From: an uncultured Anaerovibrio sp.
Lineage (GTDB): Bacteria; Bacillota; Negativicutes; Selenomonadales; Selenomonadaceae
Length of the DNA: 9,074 nt
Direction of reading: 5' to 3'
Assembly: GCA_900768695.1 (NCBI GenBank)
Contig: CAAGDY010000470.1
Location: forward strand, 1-9,074
Of the stretch, positions 1-6,578 are shown piece by piece. Every line of letters begins with the position of its first letter. Position 1 is the first letter of the stretch. The notes beneath the pieces were generated by a model, which searched no databases, was not told the DNA's origin, and saw only the letters and a list, made by a program, of their open reading frames with translations. The position numbers were made by a program, and so were the translations under genes.

Positions 1-1381
1 GGGCGGTAATGAAGTCCCTGTCCATCTCATGAGCCTCATCATCACCGGCCTCACGCTGCTTCATCTGGTCAAGGAAGCGTCCCTCCTGGTCAATGGGGTC
101 ATTCAGCTCGGTAAAGCCGTTGGCCAGCTCACGGCCATAGATAAAGAACTCAAAGCGGTCGGTAATCATCGGATTTTCAGGATTTCTCTTTGCCAATGGG
201 GAAATCTCCGTCGGATGGCCGGTGATAAAGGTCGGCTGAATCAGGGATTCCTCCACCTTTTCCTCAAAGGCCGCATTCAAAATGCCGCCAATGCCGAAAC
301 GCTCCTCATAAGGAACGCCAATCTCCTTGGCCATGGCACGGGCCTCCTCCACGGTCTGACAGCTGAGGAAATCCTTGCCGGTTGCTTCCTTCACCGCATC
401 GTTCATGCTGATGCGCTTTACATTGGCCAGGTCAATCTCCGTGCCCTGATAATTGATGACGGTAGTGCCCAGCACCTTCTGAGCCGCATTCAGCACAATG
501 CCCTCGGTGATATCCATCAAATCGCGATAATCAGCATAGGCCTGATAAATCTCAATGGAAGTAAACTCAGGGTTGTGACGCACATCCATGCCCTCGTTGC
601 GGAAAACGCGCCCCATCTCATAGACACGCTCCATGCCGCCCACAATCAGACGCTTCAGGTTCAGCTCGGTGGCAATGCGCAGATACATATCTATGTCCAG
701 GGTATTGTGATGGGTAATAAACGGCCTGGCCGCCGCACCACCGGCAATAGTGCCCAGCACCGGGGTTTCCACCTCTAAAAAGTCACGCTCATCCAGATAC
801 TCACGAATGGACTTCATGATGTTGGTACGGGCCACAAAGGTATCCATAACCTCAGGATTCATAATCAAATCCACATAGCGCTGGCGGTAGCGAATCTCCG
901 TATCCGTCAGGCCATGGAACTTCTCAGGCAACGGTCGCAGGGACTTGGACAAAAGGTCAAAATCATCCACCCGGACAGTAAGCTCGCCCCGGCGGGTGCG
1001 GAAAACCTTGCCCTTAACACCGATAATATCGCCAATGTCCAAAAGCTTGAACTGGGAATACTTCTCCTCACCCAGCACATCCAGCTTGAAATAAATCTGC
1101 ACGCGGCCACTGCGATCCATCAGCACGGAGAAGCTTGCCTTGCCATGACCGCGAATCGCCATCAGGCGGCCTGCGATAGTAATCTCTTCCTCGCTCTCAG
1201 CCTCACCCTCCAGGTAGCCAAACTGCTCCAGCACCTCCTTGGCATGGTGAGAAACCTCAAAGCGGTGGCCAAAAGGAGCAACGCCCTTTGCCTCAAAAGC
1301 CGCCAGCTTGTCCCGGCGCACCTTTAAAAGCTCATTCATATCCTGCTCTACAGCAGGGGTATTATCCTTCTTTTCTGACAC
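1..1381 (-). CDS. lysS: Lysyl-tRNA synthetase, class II (3' end beyond left edge)
   Basis: This enzyme charges tRNA-Lys with lysine using ATP, in the cytosol. 460 residues are visible. An N-terminal OB-fold anticodon-binding domain covers about residues 65-150 (ITIAGRLMAIRGHGKASF at 67-84). The class II catalytic core follows, with the motif 1 region near 190-209 (FLEVETPVL) and motif 2 at 260-280 (FRNEGMDVRHNPEFTSIEIY). Motif 3 and the stop codon lie outside the window; the family is usually about 490-510 residues, so some 30-50 are missing. The start is GTG at 1381-1379: an in-frame TAA sits immediately upstream, and AGGAG lies about 10 nt before it. The gene starts 75 nt after greA with no terminator or clear promoter between, so the two are probably co-transcribed. 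No T-box is visible. Product identity is very secure; operon membership is inferred. Confidence 0.97.
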   Translation of the reverse strand, partial: MSEKKDNTPAVEQDMNELLKVRRDKLAAFEAKGVAPFGHRFEVSHHAKEVLEQFGYLEGEAESEEEITIAGRLMAIRGHGKASFSVLMDRSGRVQIYFKLDVLGEEKYSQFKLLDIGDIIGVKGKVFRTRRGELTVRVDDFDLLSKSLRPLPEKFHGLTDTEIRYRQRYVDLIMNPEVMDTFVARTNIMKSIREYLDERDFLEVETPVLGTIAGGAAARPFITHHNTLDIDMYLRIATELNLKRLIVGGMERVYEMGRVFRNEGMDVRHNPEFTSIEIYQAYADYRDLMDITEGIVLNAAQKVLGTTVINYQGTEIDLANVKRISMNDAVKEATGKDFLSCQTVEEARAMAKEIGVPYEERFGIGGILNAAFEEKVEESLIQPTFITGHPTEISPLAKRNPENPMITDRFEFFIYGRELANGFTELNDPIDQEGRFLDQMKQREAGDDEAHEMDRDFITA

Positions 1382-1424
1382 TTAAATCTATCTCCTATTG
1401 CACTTATTACAGATATAAAGACAC

Positions 1425-1455
1425 GTCTGACTGCTAGAAAGGCATGTCTGACTGC
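1425..1455. repeat. 10-bp direct repeat in greA-lysS spacer
   Basis: GTCTGACTGC occurs exactly at 1425-1434 and 1446-1455, a 21-bp period, inside the 75-bp spacer between the greA stop and the lysS start. It looks like a small local duplication. No hairpin with a U-tract accompanies it, so I do not read it as a terminator. Confidence 0.6.
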
Positions 1456-1456
1456 C

Positions 1457-1930
1457 TTACTGCTTAATTTCCATAATCTGATACTGGATGATATTTTCCC
1501 CAACGACAACATCAACCACGGAACCCACAGCCTGCCCCATGATAGCCAGACCCACCGGGGACTCATTGGAAATCTTGCCATTATCCGGGTCCGCCTCTGT
1601 AGAACCAACAATCATGTAGGTATCAACCTCATCAAACTCAATATCCTTCAGCACCACCTGACAGCCCAGGGACACGGTATTGCTGTCCGCGCTCGCCTCA
1701 ATAATGCGGGCATTCCTGATGCTCTCCTCCAGCTCAAGAATCTCTCCCTCCAGGAAGGCCTGCTCATTTTTCGCATCATCATACTCGGAGTTCTCGGACA
1801 AGTCACCCAAAGCAATAGCGGCCTTCAAGCGCTCCGCTACCTCTTTTCTTCTCTCACCCTTTAAATAATCCAGCTTTTCCTGCAGTTTTTTAAGACCATC
1901 CGCGGTCAGCATTACACTTTTGTCTGCCAT
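1457..1930 (-). CDS. greA: Transcript cleavage factor GreA
   Basis: GreA binds the RNA polymerase secondary channel and stimulates cleavage of backtracked transcripts so that elongation can resume. The protein has 157 residues, the usual family length. An N-terminal coiled coil spans about residues 1-76; its tip carries GDLSENSEYDDAKNE at 42-56, with the acidic pair D43 and E46 that matches E. coli D41/E44. The C-terminal FKBP-like domain spans about 82-157 and includes the family segment ISNESPVGLAIMGQAVGS. The ATG at 1930-1928 has AAAGGAG 8 nt upstream. A perfect sigma-70 promoter lies about 100 nt upstream, and lysS follows 75 nt downstream; the greA-lysS order is a common Firmicutes arrangement. 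Nothing is unusual in the protein. Confidence 0.97.
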   Translation of the reverse strand: MADKSVMLTADGLKKLQEKLDYLKGERRKEVAERLKAAIALGDLSENSEYDDAKNEQAFLEGEILELEESIRNARIIEASADSNTVSLGCQVVLKDIEFDEVDTYMIVGSTEADPDNGKISNESPVGLAIMGQAVGSVVDVVVGENIIQYQIMEIKQ

Positions 1931-1958
1931 TTATAAAACTCCTTTGCATATAATACCA

Positions 1959-2018
1959 GGCGCCCACGCCCAAAGACCGGCCTGACACCGGTTCGTCAGC
2001 ACAAAACACGCCTGTGCT
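1959..2018 (-). other. Structured 5' leader of greA
   Basis: Between the predicted transcription start (near 2033) and the greA Shine-Dalgarno the transcript can fold three small hairpins: arms 1998-2003/2013-2018 (6 bp), 1976-1980/1988-1992 (5 bp) and 1959-1962/1967-1970 (4 bp). None is followed by a U-tract, so they do not look like terminators. A role is not established; they may simply be untranslated leader. Confidence 0.3.
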
Positions 2019-2039
2019 TGTTTTTAGTCACACTTTATT

Positions 2040-2068
2040 ATTATATTTAAATTTCTCGACAATGTCAA
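2040..2068 (-). promoter_or_regulatory. Sigma-70 promoter of greA-lysS
   Basis: On the minus strand, TTGACA (2068-2063) and TATAAT (2045-2040) are separated by exactly 17 nt. Both hexamers match consensus fully. It sits just downstream of the sepF terminator and about 110 nt ahead of the greA start codon. Confidence 0.9.
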
Positions 2069-2085
2069 TCCGTAGCCGTATATAT

Positions 2086-2123
2086 AAAAAAGGAGCCAGC
2101 GCCCCCACGGACAAACTGGCTCC
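2086..2123 (-). terminator. Rho-independent terminator of sepF
   Basis: In the minus-strand RNA a perfect 8-bp stem, GGAGCCAG (2123-2116) with CTGGCTCC (2099-2092), closes a 16-nt loop and is followed directly by six U (2091-2086). It begins 20 nt after the sepF stop codon and separates sepF from the greA promoter. Confidence 0.9.
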
Positions 2124-2143
2124 CTGCCTATCATAAAACAATA

Positions 2144-2635
2144 TTAGAGCTGTGCAGGAGCTGGAGCTACGCTCTTTACCTCGTTAATCTCCACTCCGTC
2201 AGGCACGTACAGCACCATAGTTGCAGTAATGCGGCGCACCTCACCGTCCTGAACATAGCATACGCCGTTCAGGAAATCGCAGATACGACGCTGCTCCGCC
2301 AGCTCAACGCGCTCATAGTTGACGATGGCAGAACGCTTTGACTTCAAGGCATCCGCAATCTCAGAAACGCTGTCAAAATTCTGCGGAACATAAATCTGAA
2401 TCTTCATGTCCATAGACTTGCTACTGGATACCAGCTTCATGCTCTGGCGACGGGCAGCAGCGCTGAACTCAGGCTGCGGGGCAACCTGGCTTACAGACTC
2501 ACCGCCAACTACCTTCCTGGTTTCAACAGTTTCGGCAGCCGGTGCAGCCACAGTCTCCTCCACAAAACCATCATCCAGAATGATTTCCTCTTCTACAGGT
2601 GCAAAAAACCTGCTCAGCTTATTGATAATTTCCAC
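2144..2635 (-). CDS. sepF: Cell division protein SepF
   Basis: SepF binds FtsZ and anchors and organises the Z ring at the membrane. From the GTG start chosen here the protein has 163 residues. It begins MEIINKLSRFFAP, an amphipathic stretch of the kind SepF uses for membrane targeting. An acidic, Ala/Pro-rich linker follows (about 14-74), then the SepF domain (about 77-150), recognisable from IQIYVPQNFDSVSEIADAL, IVNYERV, RRICDFLNGVCYVQDGEVRRI and a final YVPDGVEI. A TTG further upstream (2653) is possible, but the GGAGG at 2648-2644 lies inside that reading and 8 nt before the GTG at 2635-2633, which fits initiation at the GTG. The gene has its own promoter and terminator and sits alone between typA and greA rather than beside ftsZ or ylm genes. 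Confidence 0.9.
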   Translation of the reverse strand: MEIINKLSRFFAPVEEEIILDDGFVEETVAAPAAETVETRKVVGGESVSQVAPQPEFSAAARRQSMKLVSSSKSMDMKIQIYVPQNFDSVSEIADALKSKRSAIVNYERVELAEQRRICDFLNGVCYVQDGEVRRITATMVLYVPDGVEINEVKSVAPAPAQL

Positions 2636-2643
2636 AATCTCCG

Positions 2644-2648
2644 CCTCC
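2644..2648 (-). promoter_or_regulatory. Ribosome binding site that decides the sepF start
   Basis: GGAGG on the minus strand lies 8 nt before the GTG at 2635. It would be inside the coding sequence if translation began at the upstream TTG (2653), where no comparable site is seen at the right distance. Confidence 0.75.
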
Positions 2649-2764
2649 AACAATAAATCCGATAAATCCCACTATCGTATTCTTGCACCTACAGAAAAAC
2701 GACACATGCTGTTCTATCCATCAAGTGCTAAACATTACCTTAAAAATCCTACAACTATGCGCTT

Positions 2765-2793
2765 ATTATACACTATTGTTTTATAAATATCAA
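2765..2793 (-). promoter_or_regulatory. Sigma-70 promoter of sepF
   Basis: Minus-strand TTGATA (2793-2788; 5 of 6 consensus) and TATAAT (2770-2765; 6 of 6) are separated by 17 nt. It lies in the spacer after the typA stop and predicts a leader of about 120 nt before the sepF GTG. I see no intrinsic terminator between typA and this promoter, so typA read-through into sepF is possible as well. Confidence 0.85.
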
Positions 2794-2823
2794 TGGATAC
2801 TTTAGACCTAATTTCGTCTTGCT

Positions 2824-4641
2824 TTACTTTCTGGCATTTTTGCTGGCACGGCCGCGCACGGTCTTGTCAAGGATGGCCTTGCGAAGACGAATGCTTTCAG
2901 GTGTAATCTCAACCAGCTCATCCTGATTGATATACTCAATAGCCTGCTCAAGGCTCAAAATACGTGGCGGAACAAGGCGGATTGCCTCATCAGAAGCAGA
3001 TGTACGCATGTTGGAAACATGCTTTGCCTTGCACGGATTGATGTCGATATCCATCTCGCGGGAATTCTCACCCACGATCATGCCCTCGTAAACCGCCTGG
3101 CCAGGGGAGATAAACATAGTACCACGGTCCTGCAAGGAGAAAATACCATAGCCGGTGGTCTCGCCCTGCTCAAAGGCTACCAGGGAACCACGCACACGGC
3201 CCGGAATATCGCCCTTGTACGGAACATAGCCTGCAAATACATGGTTCATGATACCGTTGCCCTTGGTGTTAGTCAGAAGCTCGGAACGGAAGCCGATAAG
3301 GCCACGGGCAGGAATCAAGAACTCCATGCGCATGTAGCCTGCCACCTCGGTCATGTTGGAAAGCTCGGCCTTGCGGGTACCCAGTGACTCCATAACCGTC
3401 CCCATGAACTCCTGCGGAACCTCGATGGTCAGGTTCTCCATAGGCTCACACTTCTGGCCGTTGATTGTCTTGTACACTACCTCCGGCTTGCCCACCTGCA
3501 GCTCATAGCCCTCGCGGCGCATTGTTTCAATCAGGATGGACAGATGCAGCTCACCGCGGCCGGAAACCTTGAATACATCGGCGCTTTCAGTTTCCTCAAC
3601 CCGCAGGGCCACATTGGTTTCAACCTCCTTGAACAGACGGTCACGGAGATGGCGGGAGGTGACAAACTGACCCTCACGGCCGGCAAAAGGACTGGTATTG
3701 ACGCCAAAGGTCATGGACAGGGTAGGCTCGTCAATGTTAATAGTAGGAAGAGCCTCCGGATTCTCAGCGTCAGCCACGGTGTAGCCGATGCTTACATTGC
3801 CAAGGCCGGTCAGGCAGACAATCTCACCCATGGATGCCTCCGGCACCTCTACACGGCTCAGGCCCTGATAGGTATATACCTTGCCCACCTTTGCCTTCGT
3901 CTGGCTGTCACCATCCATCAGCACAACTGCCTGATTAGGCTTTACCCTGCCGCGGATAATACGGCCAACAGCTACCTTGCCGATATACTCATCAGCCTCA
4001 AGGGTAGTAACCATCATCTGCAGAGGCCCCTCCGCATCACCCTTCGGGCAAGGAATCTCCTTGACGATAGTTTCCATCAGAGGCTTCAAATCTGCATTGT
4101 CGTCCTCCATGCTGTACTTGGCAATACCATCGCGGGCAGTTGCATAGATGCAAGGGAAGTCCAGCTGCTCATCGTCTGCATCCAGCTCCATAAACAGCTC
4201 CAGAACCTCGTCATAAACATCATCCACACGCTGGTCAGGGCGGTCAATCTTATTGATAACCACAATAGGCTTCAGACCCTGCTCCAGAGCCTTTCTCAGT
4301 ACATACTTTGTCTGCGGCATAGGCCCCTCAAAGGCATCTACCAGCAGCACAACGCCATCCACCATGTTCAGGACGCGCTCTACCTCGCCGCCAAAGTCAG
4401 CATGGCCCGGAGTATCTACGATATTAATCTTGATGCCATCATACATAATAGCTGTATTCTTGGAAAGAATCGTAATGCCTCGCTCACGCTCCAAATCACC
4501 GGAGTCCATTACACGCTCTGCAACCTGCTCGTTGGAACGGAAAATATGGCTCTGCTGCAGCATGGCATCCACAAGAGTGGTCTTGCCATGGTCTACGTGG
4601 GCAATAATAGCAATATTTCTCAAATTTTCATTTTTGCTCAT
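2824..4641 (-). CDS. typA: Ribosome-associated GTPase TypA/BipA
   Basis: TypA/BipA is a translational GTPase of the EF-G/LepA group that binds the ribosome and supports 50S assembly and growth under stress such as low temperature. The protein has 605 residues, typical for the family. GTPase motifs are all present: P-loop AHVDHGKT at 14-21, switch I RERGITI at 52-58, DTPGH at 76-80 and NKID at 130-133. Domains II, III and V follow, then the BipA-specific C-terminal domain (about 480-600; GSLVAFEQGETTGYGIFSLQ and NMRTSASDEAIRL). The ATG at 4641-4639 is preceded by GGGAGG about 12 nt upstream. The frame stays open further upstream, but that extension crosses the promoter and leader and lacks family similarity. 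The gene has its own promoter right after the aspA terminator. Confidence 0.97.
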   Translation of the reverse strand: MSKNENLRNIAIIAHVDHGKTTLVDAMLQQSHIFRSNEQVAERVMDSGDLERERGITILSKNTAIMYDGIKINIVDTPGHADFGGEVERVLNMVDGVVLLVDAFEGPMPQTKYVLRKALEQGLKPIVVINKIDRPDQRVDDVYDEVLELFMELDADDEQLDFPCIYATARDGIAKYSMEDDNADLKPLMETIVKEIPCPKGDAEGPLQMMVTTLEADEYIGKVAVGRIIRGRVKPNQAVVLMDGDSQTKAKVGKVYTYQGLSRVEVPEASMGEIVCLTGLGNVSIGYTVADAENPEALPTINIDEPTLSMTFGVNTSPFAGREGQFVTSRHLRDRLFKEVETNVALRVEETESADVFKVSGRGELHLSILIETMRREGYELQVGKPEVVYKTINGQKCEPMENLTIEVPQEFMGTVMESLGTRKAELSNMTEVAGYMRMEFLIPARGLIGFRSELLTNTKGNGIMNHVFAGYVPYKGDIPGRVRGSLVAFEQGETTGYGIFSLQDRGTMFISPGQAVYEGMIVGENSREMDIDINPCKAKHVSNMRTSASDEAIRLVPPRILSLEQAIEYINQDELVEITPESIRLRKAILDKTVRGRASKNARK

Positions 4642-4671
4642 CGGTTCAAAATTCCTCCCATTAACGCAAAC

Positions 4672-4694
4672 AAAAGGGGAGTCACCTGCTCCCC
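4672..4694 (-). other. Hairpin with short U-run in typA leader
   Basis: GGGGAG (4694-4689) and CTCCCC (4681-4676) form a perfect 6-bp stem with a 7-nt loop, followed by UUUU then G and more U. It sits between the predicted typA transcription start and the Shine-Dalgarno. It could be a weak attenuator or only a 5' leader stem; no alternative pairing partner is obvious. Confidence 0.4.
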
Positions 4695-4723
4695 ACTTAA
4701 ACTCATTCCAAAATAACATAACA

Positions 4724-4752
4724 ATGATATCCCAGAAGTGCCCAAAAGTCAA
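4724..4752 (-). promoter_or_regulatory. Sigma-70 promoter of typA
   Basis: Minus-strand TTGACT (4752-4747; 5 of 6) and TATCAT (4729-4724; 5 of 6) are separated by 17 nt. The -35 begins about 14 nt after the U-tract of the aspA terminator, and the start codon is about 80 nt downstream of the -10. Confidence 0.8.
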
Positions 4753-4765
4753 CACTTTTTTACTC

Positions 4766-4797
4766 AAAAAAAGCACTCCTCGCAAAAGGAGGAGTGC
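4766..4797 (-). terminator. Rho-independent terminator of aspA
   Basis: In minus-strand RNA a perfect 9-bp stem, GCACTCCTC (4797-4789) with GAGGAGTGC (4781-4773), closes a 7-nt loop and runs into seven U (4772-4766). It lies about 68 nt after the aspA stop. The AT-rich stretch between (about 4801-4850) holds loose repeats of ATTAAAT and CATCACAT-like words but no ORF. Confidence 0.95.
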
Positions 4798-4865
4798 CAC
4801 AAGCTGAAATTAAATCACATTAAATTAAATTACATCACATCTCACTAGTTATATCAATGTCCACA

Positions 4866-6257
4866 TCACCGGCCCACGATGCCAGGGCTGGTCATAGCCA
4901 TAGGAGCCATGACTTCATCCAGACGTTCCTTCGTCATGATTCCCTGCTCCAGAATAATCTCCCGAATCGGCCTGCCGGTATTGTAGGCCTCCTTGGCCAG
5001 CTGGGCAGACTGCTCATAGCCGATATGCGGCAGCAGCGCTGTCACAACGCCAACGCTCCGGTCCAGCCAATGCTGGCACTGCTGGCGGTTCGGCTCCAGC
5101 CCCTTCAGAAGCTTGTCCACAAAGCCGTTGACCGCATTGGTCAGGAACTTCATGGAATTGAACATATTGAAGGCCATCACAGGCTCCATGACATTCAGCT
5201 CAAACTGTCCGTTCTCTACCGCCAGGCTTACAGCCAAATCATTGCCTATAACCTGATAGCAGGTCTGGTTTAAGACCTCTGCAATAACAGGGTTTACCTT
5301 GCCCGGCATAATAGAGGAACCAGGCTGGCGCATCGGCAGCTTCAGCTCGTAGAAGCCATCCCGCGGTCCTGAGGCCATCAGGCGGAAGTCATTTGCCATC
5401 TTGATAAGCACCAGGGCCGTATTTTTCAGAGCCGCAGAAACATCCGCAAAGCCGTCGGTGTTGTTGGTGGCATCTATAAGGTTGCCAGCCTCACACCACT
5501 TCTCCCCGGTGGCCTCGCTGAGCTTGTCCGCAATCACGGCCAGATAGGCAGGCTCCGCATTCAGCCCGGTGCCCACTGCCGTACCGCCCATGTTGATATA
5601 CTGAATCTCATCCAGAGCATGCTGTATACGCCTCATGCCACGGCGTACAGATGATGCATAGGAGCCCATCTCCTGCCCCAGAGTAATCGGCACCGCATCC
5701 TGCAGATGGGTACGGGCCATTTTCAGAATATCCTTATACTCCTCCGACTTCTGTTCCAGCTCCGTTGCCAGATAATCAAGAGCTTTCATGAGCTTTTTCC
5801 CCTTGTGCCGCAGGCATACCTTGATGGCAGTTGGGAATGTATCGTTGGTGGACTGTGCCATATTGCCATGATTGTTAGGCGAAATAATATCATACCGCCC
5901 CTTTGGCCTGCCCGTAATCTCCAGCGCCCTGTTGCACAGCACCTCATTCATGTTCATGTTAAAGGAAGTGCCTGCACCGCCCTGAATCGGATCCACAGGG
6001 AATTGATCAAGGAAGCTGCCACCGATAATCTCCTCCGCAGCCTGCAACAACGGCTCACCGATTTCCTTTGGCATCCTGCCGGTAGAAAGATTTGCCAGTA
6101 TGGAGGCCTTTTTCACCTGCGCCATAGCCACAACAAAGTCACTGTCAACCCGCTGACCGGTAATCTGAAAATTTTCCATGGCCCTCATGGTCTGCACACC
6201 ATAATACACCTCATCAGGCACCTGCAGCTCACCCAGAAAATCATGCTCTTTTCTCAT
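4866..6257 (-). CDS. aspA: Aspartate ammonia-lyase (aspartase)
   Basis: Aspartase reversibly deaminates L-aspartate to fumarate and ammonia. In anaerobes this can feed fumarate reduction to succinate or supply nitrogen. The protein has 463 residues, normal for the fumarase/aspartase superfamily. The signature GSSIMPGKVNP lies at 313-323, with catalytic Ser314 and Lys320. Other active-site residues equivalent to those of Bacillus AspB are present at a constant offset of four: Thr97, Ser136-Thr137-Asn138 and Thr183-His184. SPNNHGNMAQSTNDTFPTA (126-144) favours aspartase over fumarase. The ATG at 6257-6255 is preceded by a G-run (GGGGGGCGG), a Shine-Dalgarno that needs a G-U pair. The frame extends 21 codons further upstream into AT-rich promoter-like DNA, which I reject. 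It is monocistronic, with a strong terminator. Confidence 0.95.
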   Translation of the reverse strand: MRKEHDFLGELQVPDEVYYGVQTMRAMENFQITGQRVDSDFVVAMAQVKKASILANLSTGRMPKEIGEPLLQAAEEIIGGSFLDQFPVDPIQGGAGTSFNMNMNEVLCNRALEITGRPKGRYDIISPNNHGNMAQSTNDTFPTAIKVCLRHKGKKLMKALDYLATELEQKSEEYKDILKMARTHLQDAVPITLGQEMGSYASSVRRGMRRIQHALDEIQYINMGGTAVGTGLNAEPAYLAVIADKLSEATGEKWCEAGNLIDATNNTDGFADVSAALKNTALVLIKMANDFRLMASGPRDGFYELKLPMRQPGSSIMPGKVNPVIAEVLNQTCYQVIGNDLAVSLAVENGQFELNVMEPVMAFNMFNSMKFLTNAVNGFVDKLLKGLEPNRQQCQHWLDRSVGVVTALLPHIGYEQSAQLAKEAYNTGRPIREIILEQGIMTKERLDEVMAPMAMTSPGIVGR

Positions 6258-6292
6258 TATGTCCGCCCCCCGTATAAATATTTTTATGTATT

Positions 6293-6322
6293 TTGTATAC
6301 AATATCCTTTTCCTATACAATA
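6293..6322. repeat. Direct repeat plus palindrome upstream of aspA
   Basis: TATACAATA occurs exactly at 6296-6304 and 6314-6322, an 18-bp period with a 9-bp spacer. The copy nearer aspA is part of the perfect 10-bp palindrome TTGTATACAA (6293-6302), which lies 36-45 bp before the start codon. The palindrome resembles operators of GntR-family regulators; the regulator itself is not in this window. Confidence 0.55.
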
Positions 6323-6389
6323 CTACAAAGTGGCGGAAAATAAAACTACTAATTAGGCATATTACCTATAACTTTTTATGATAAGATAA

Positions 6390-6403
6390 ATAATAATTAT
6401 TAT
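6390..6403. repeat. AT-only 14-bp palindrome between metK and aspA
   Basis: ATAATAATTATTAT is a perfect palindrome about 135 bp upstream of the aspA start. The surrounding 15-mer matches 11 of the 14 fixed positions of the Fur-type 7-1-7 motif, but in DNA this AT-rich such a match is weak evidence. Confidence 0.35.
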
Positions 6404-6421
6404 ATGTGCGAAAATTGATAC

Positions 6422-6508
6422 AAAAAAGCTGTCACGCCGATAGAACGCTGCCTGTCTGCAGCCTGCAAAACAAGCTGCAAAAAGGGCAGCTGCCATCAGC
6501 GTGACAGC
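6422..6508 (-). terminator. Long nested-hairpin terminator of metK
   Basis: The minus-strand RNA can pair 6508-6499 with 6437-6428 (10 bp), then a U-G pair (6498/6438) and three more pairs (6497-6495/6441-6439). It ends in six U (6427-6422). Inside, two more stems can nest: GCTGCC with GGCAGC and TGCAGC with GCTGCA, giving one long interrupted hairpin of about 80 nt. The U-G pair would be a C-A mismatch in RNA from the other strand, which fits minus-strand function. Confidence 0.85.
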
Positions 6509-6528
6509 CTTATGAAATCAGCTAAAAA

Positions 6529-6561
6529 TCAACCTGGAATCAACTTAAAACCAACTTAAAA
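6529..6561. repeat. 11-bp tandem repeats after metK
   Basis: TCAACTTAAAA (6540-6550) and CCAACTTAAAA (6551-6561) lie head to tail and differ at one base. TCAACCTGGAA (6529-6539) just before them matches the first copy at 8 of 11 positions. They lie between the metK stop and its terminator and look like slippage duplications. Confidence 0.55.
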
Positions 6562-6578
6562 ACCGAAAGCCTGCTATA

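Larger units (their letters stand above)
6258..6421 (-). promoter_or_regulatory. aspA upstream region, promoter not fully resolved
   Basis: These 164 AT-rich bases, with the metK terminator beyond them, make up the 321-bp gene-free stretch between aspA and metK. A TATAAT on the minus strand (6404-6399) could be a -10, but 16-17 nt before it lies only the U-tract of the metK terminator, a poor -35. Other pairs nearer the gene are weaker still. Operator-like repeats lie at 6293-6322 and a 14-bp palindrome at 6390-6403. Regulation by a dedicated factor is plausible but unproven. Confidence 0.45.

Noticed and set aside
29..1327. Plus-strand frames of 249 and 137 codons
   Set aside because: Both are antisense to lysS, whose 460 visible codons match the class II LysRS family throughout.
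1382..1456. Possible T-box or separate promoter for lysS
   Set aside because: The 75-bp spacer is too short for a T-box, lacks its conserved GGGTGGTACCGCG-type core and has no convincing -35/-10 pair.
2794..2823. Small inverted repeat just after the typA stop (AGAC/GTCT)
   Set aside because: The stem is only 4 bp and there is no U-tract, so it is not a credible terminator.
3544..4716. Plus-strand open frame of 390 codons
   Set aside because: It lies wholly antisense to typA, has no recognisable domain and no ribosome site, and is a shadow of a well-conserved gene.
4642..4800. N-terminal extension of typA by 53 codons
   Set aside because: It would run through the typA promoter, its leader hairpin and the aspA terminator, and family members begin at MSKNENLRNIAIIAHVDHGK or equivalent.
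6258..6320. N-terminal extension of aspA by 21 codons
   Set aside because: The extra residues are encoded by AT-rich operator-like DNA and do not resemble the aspartase N-terminus.
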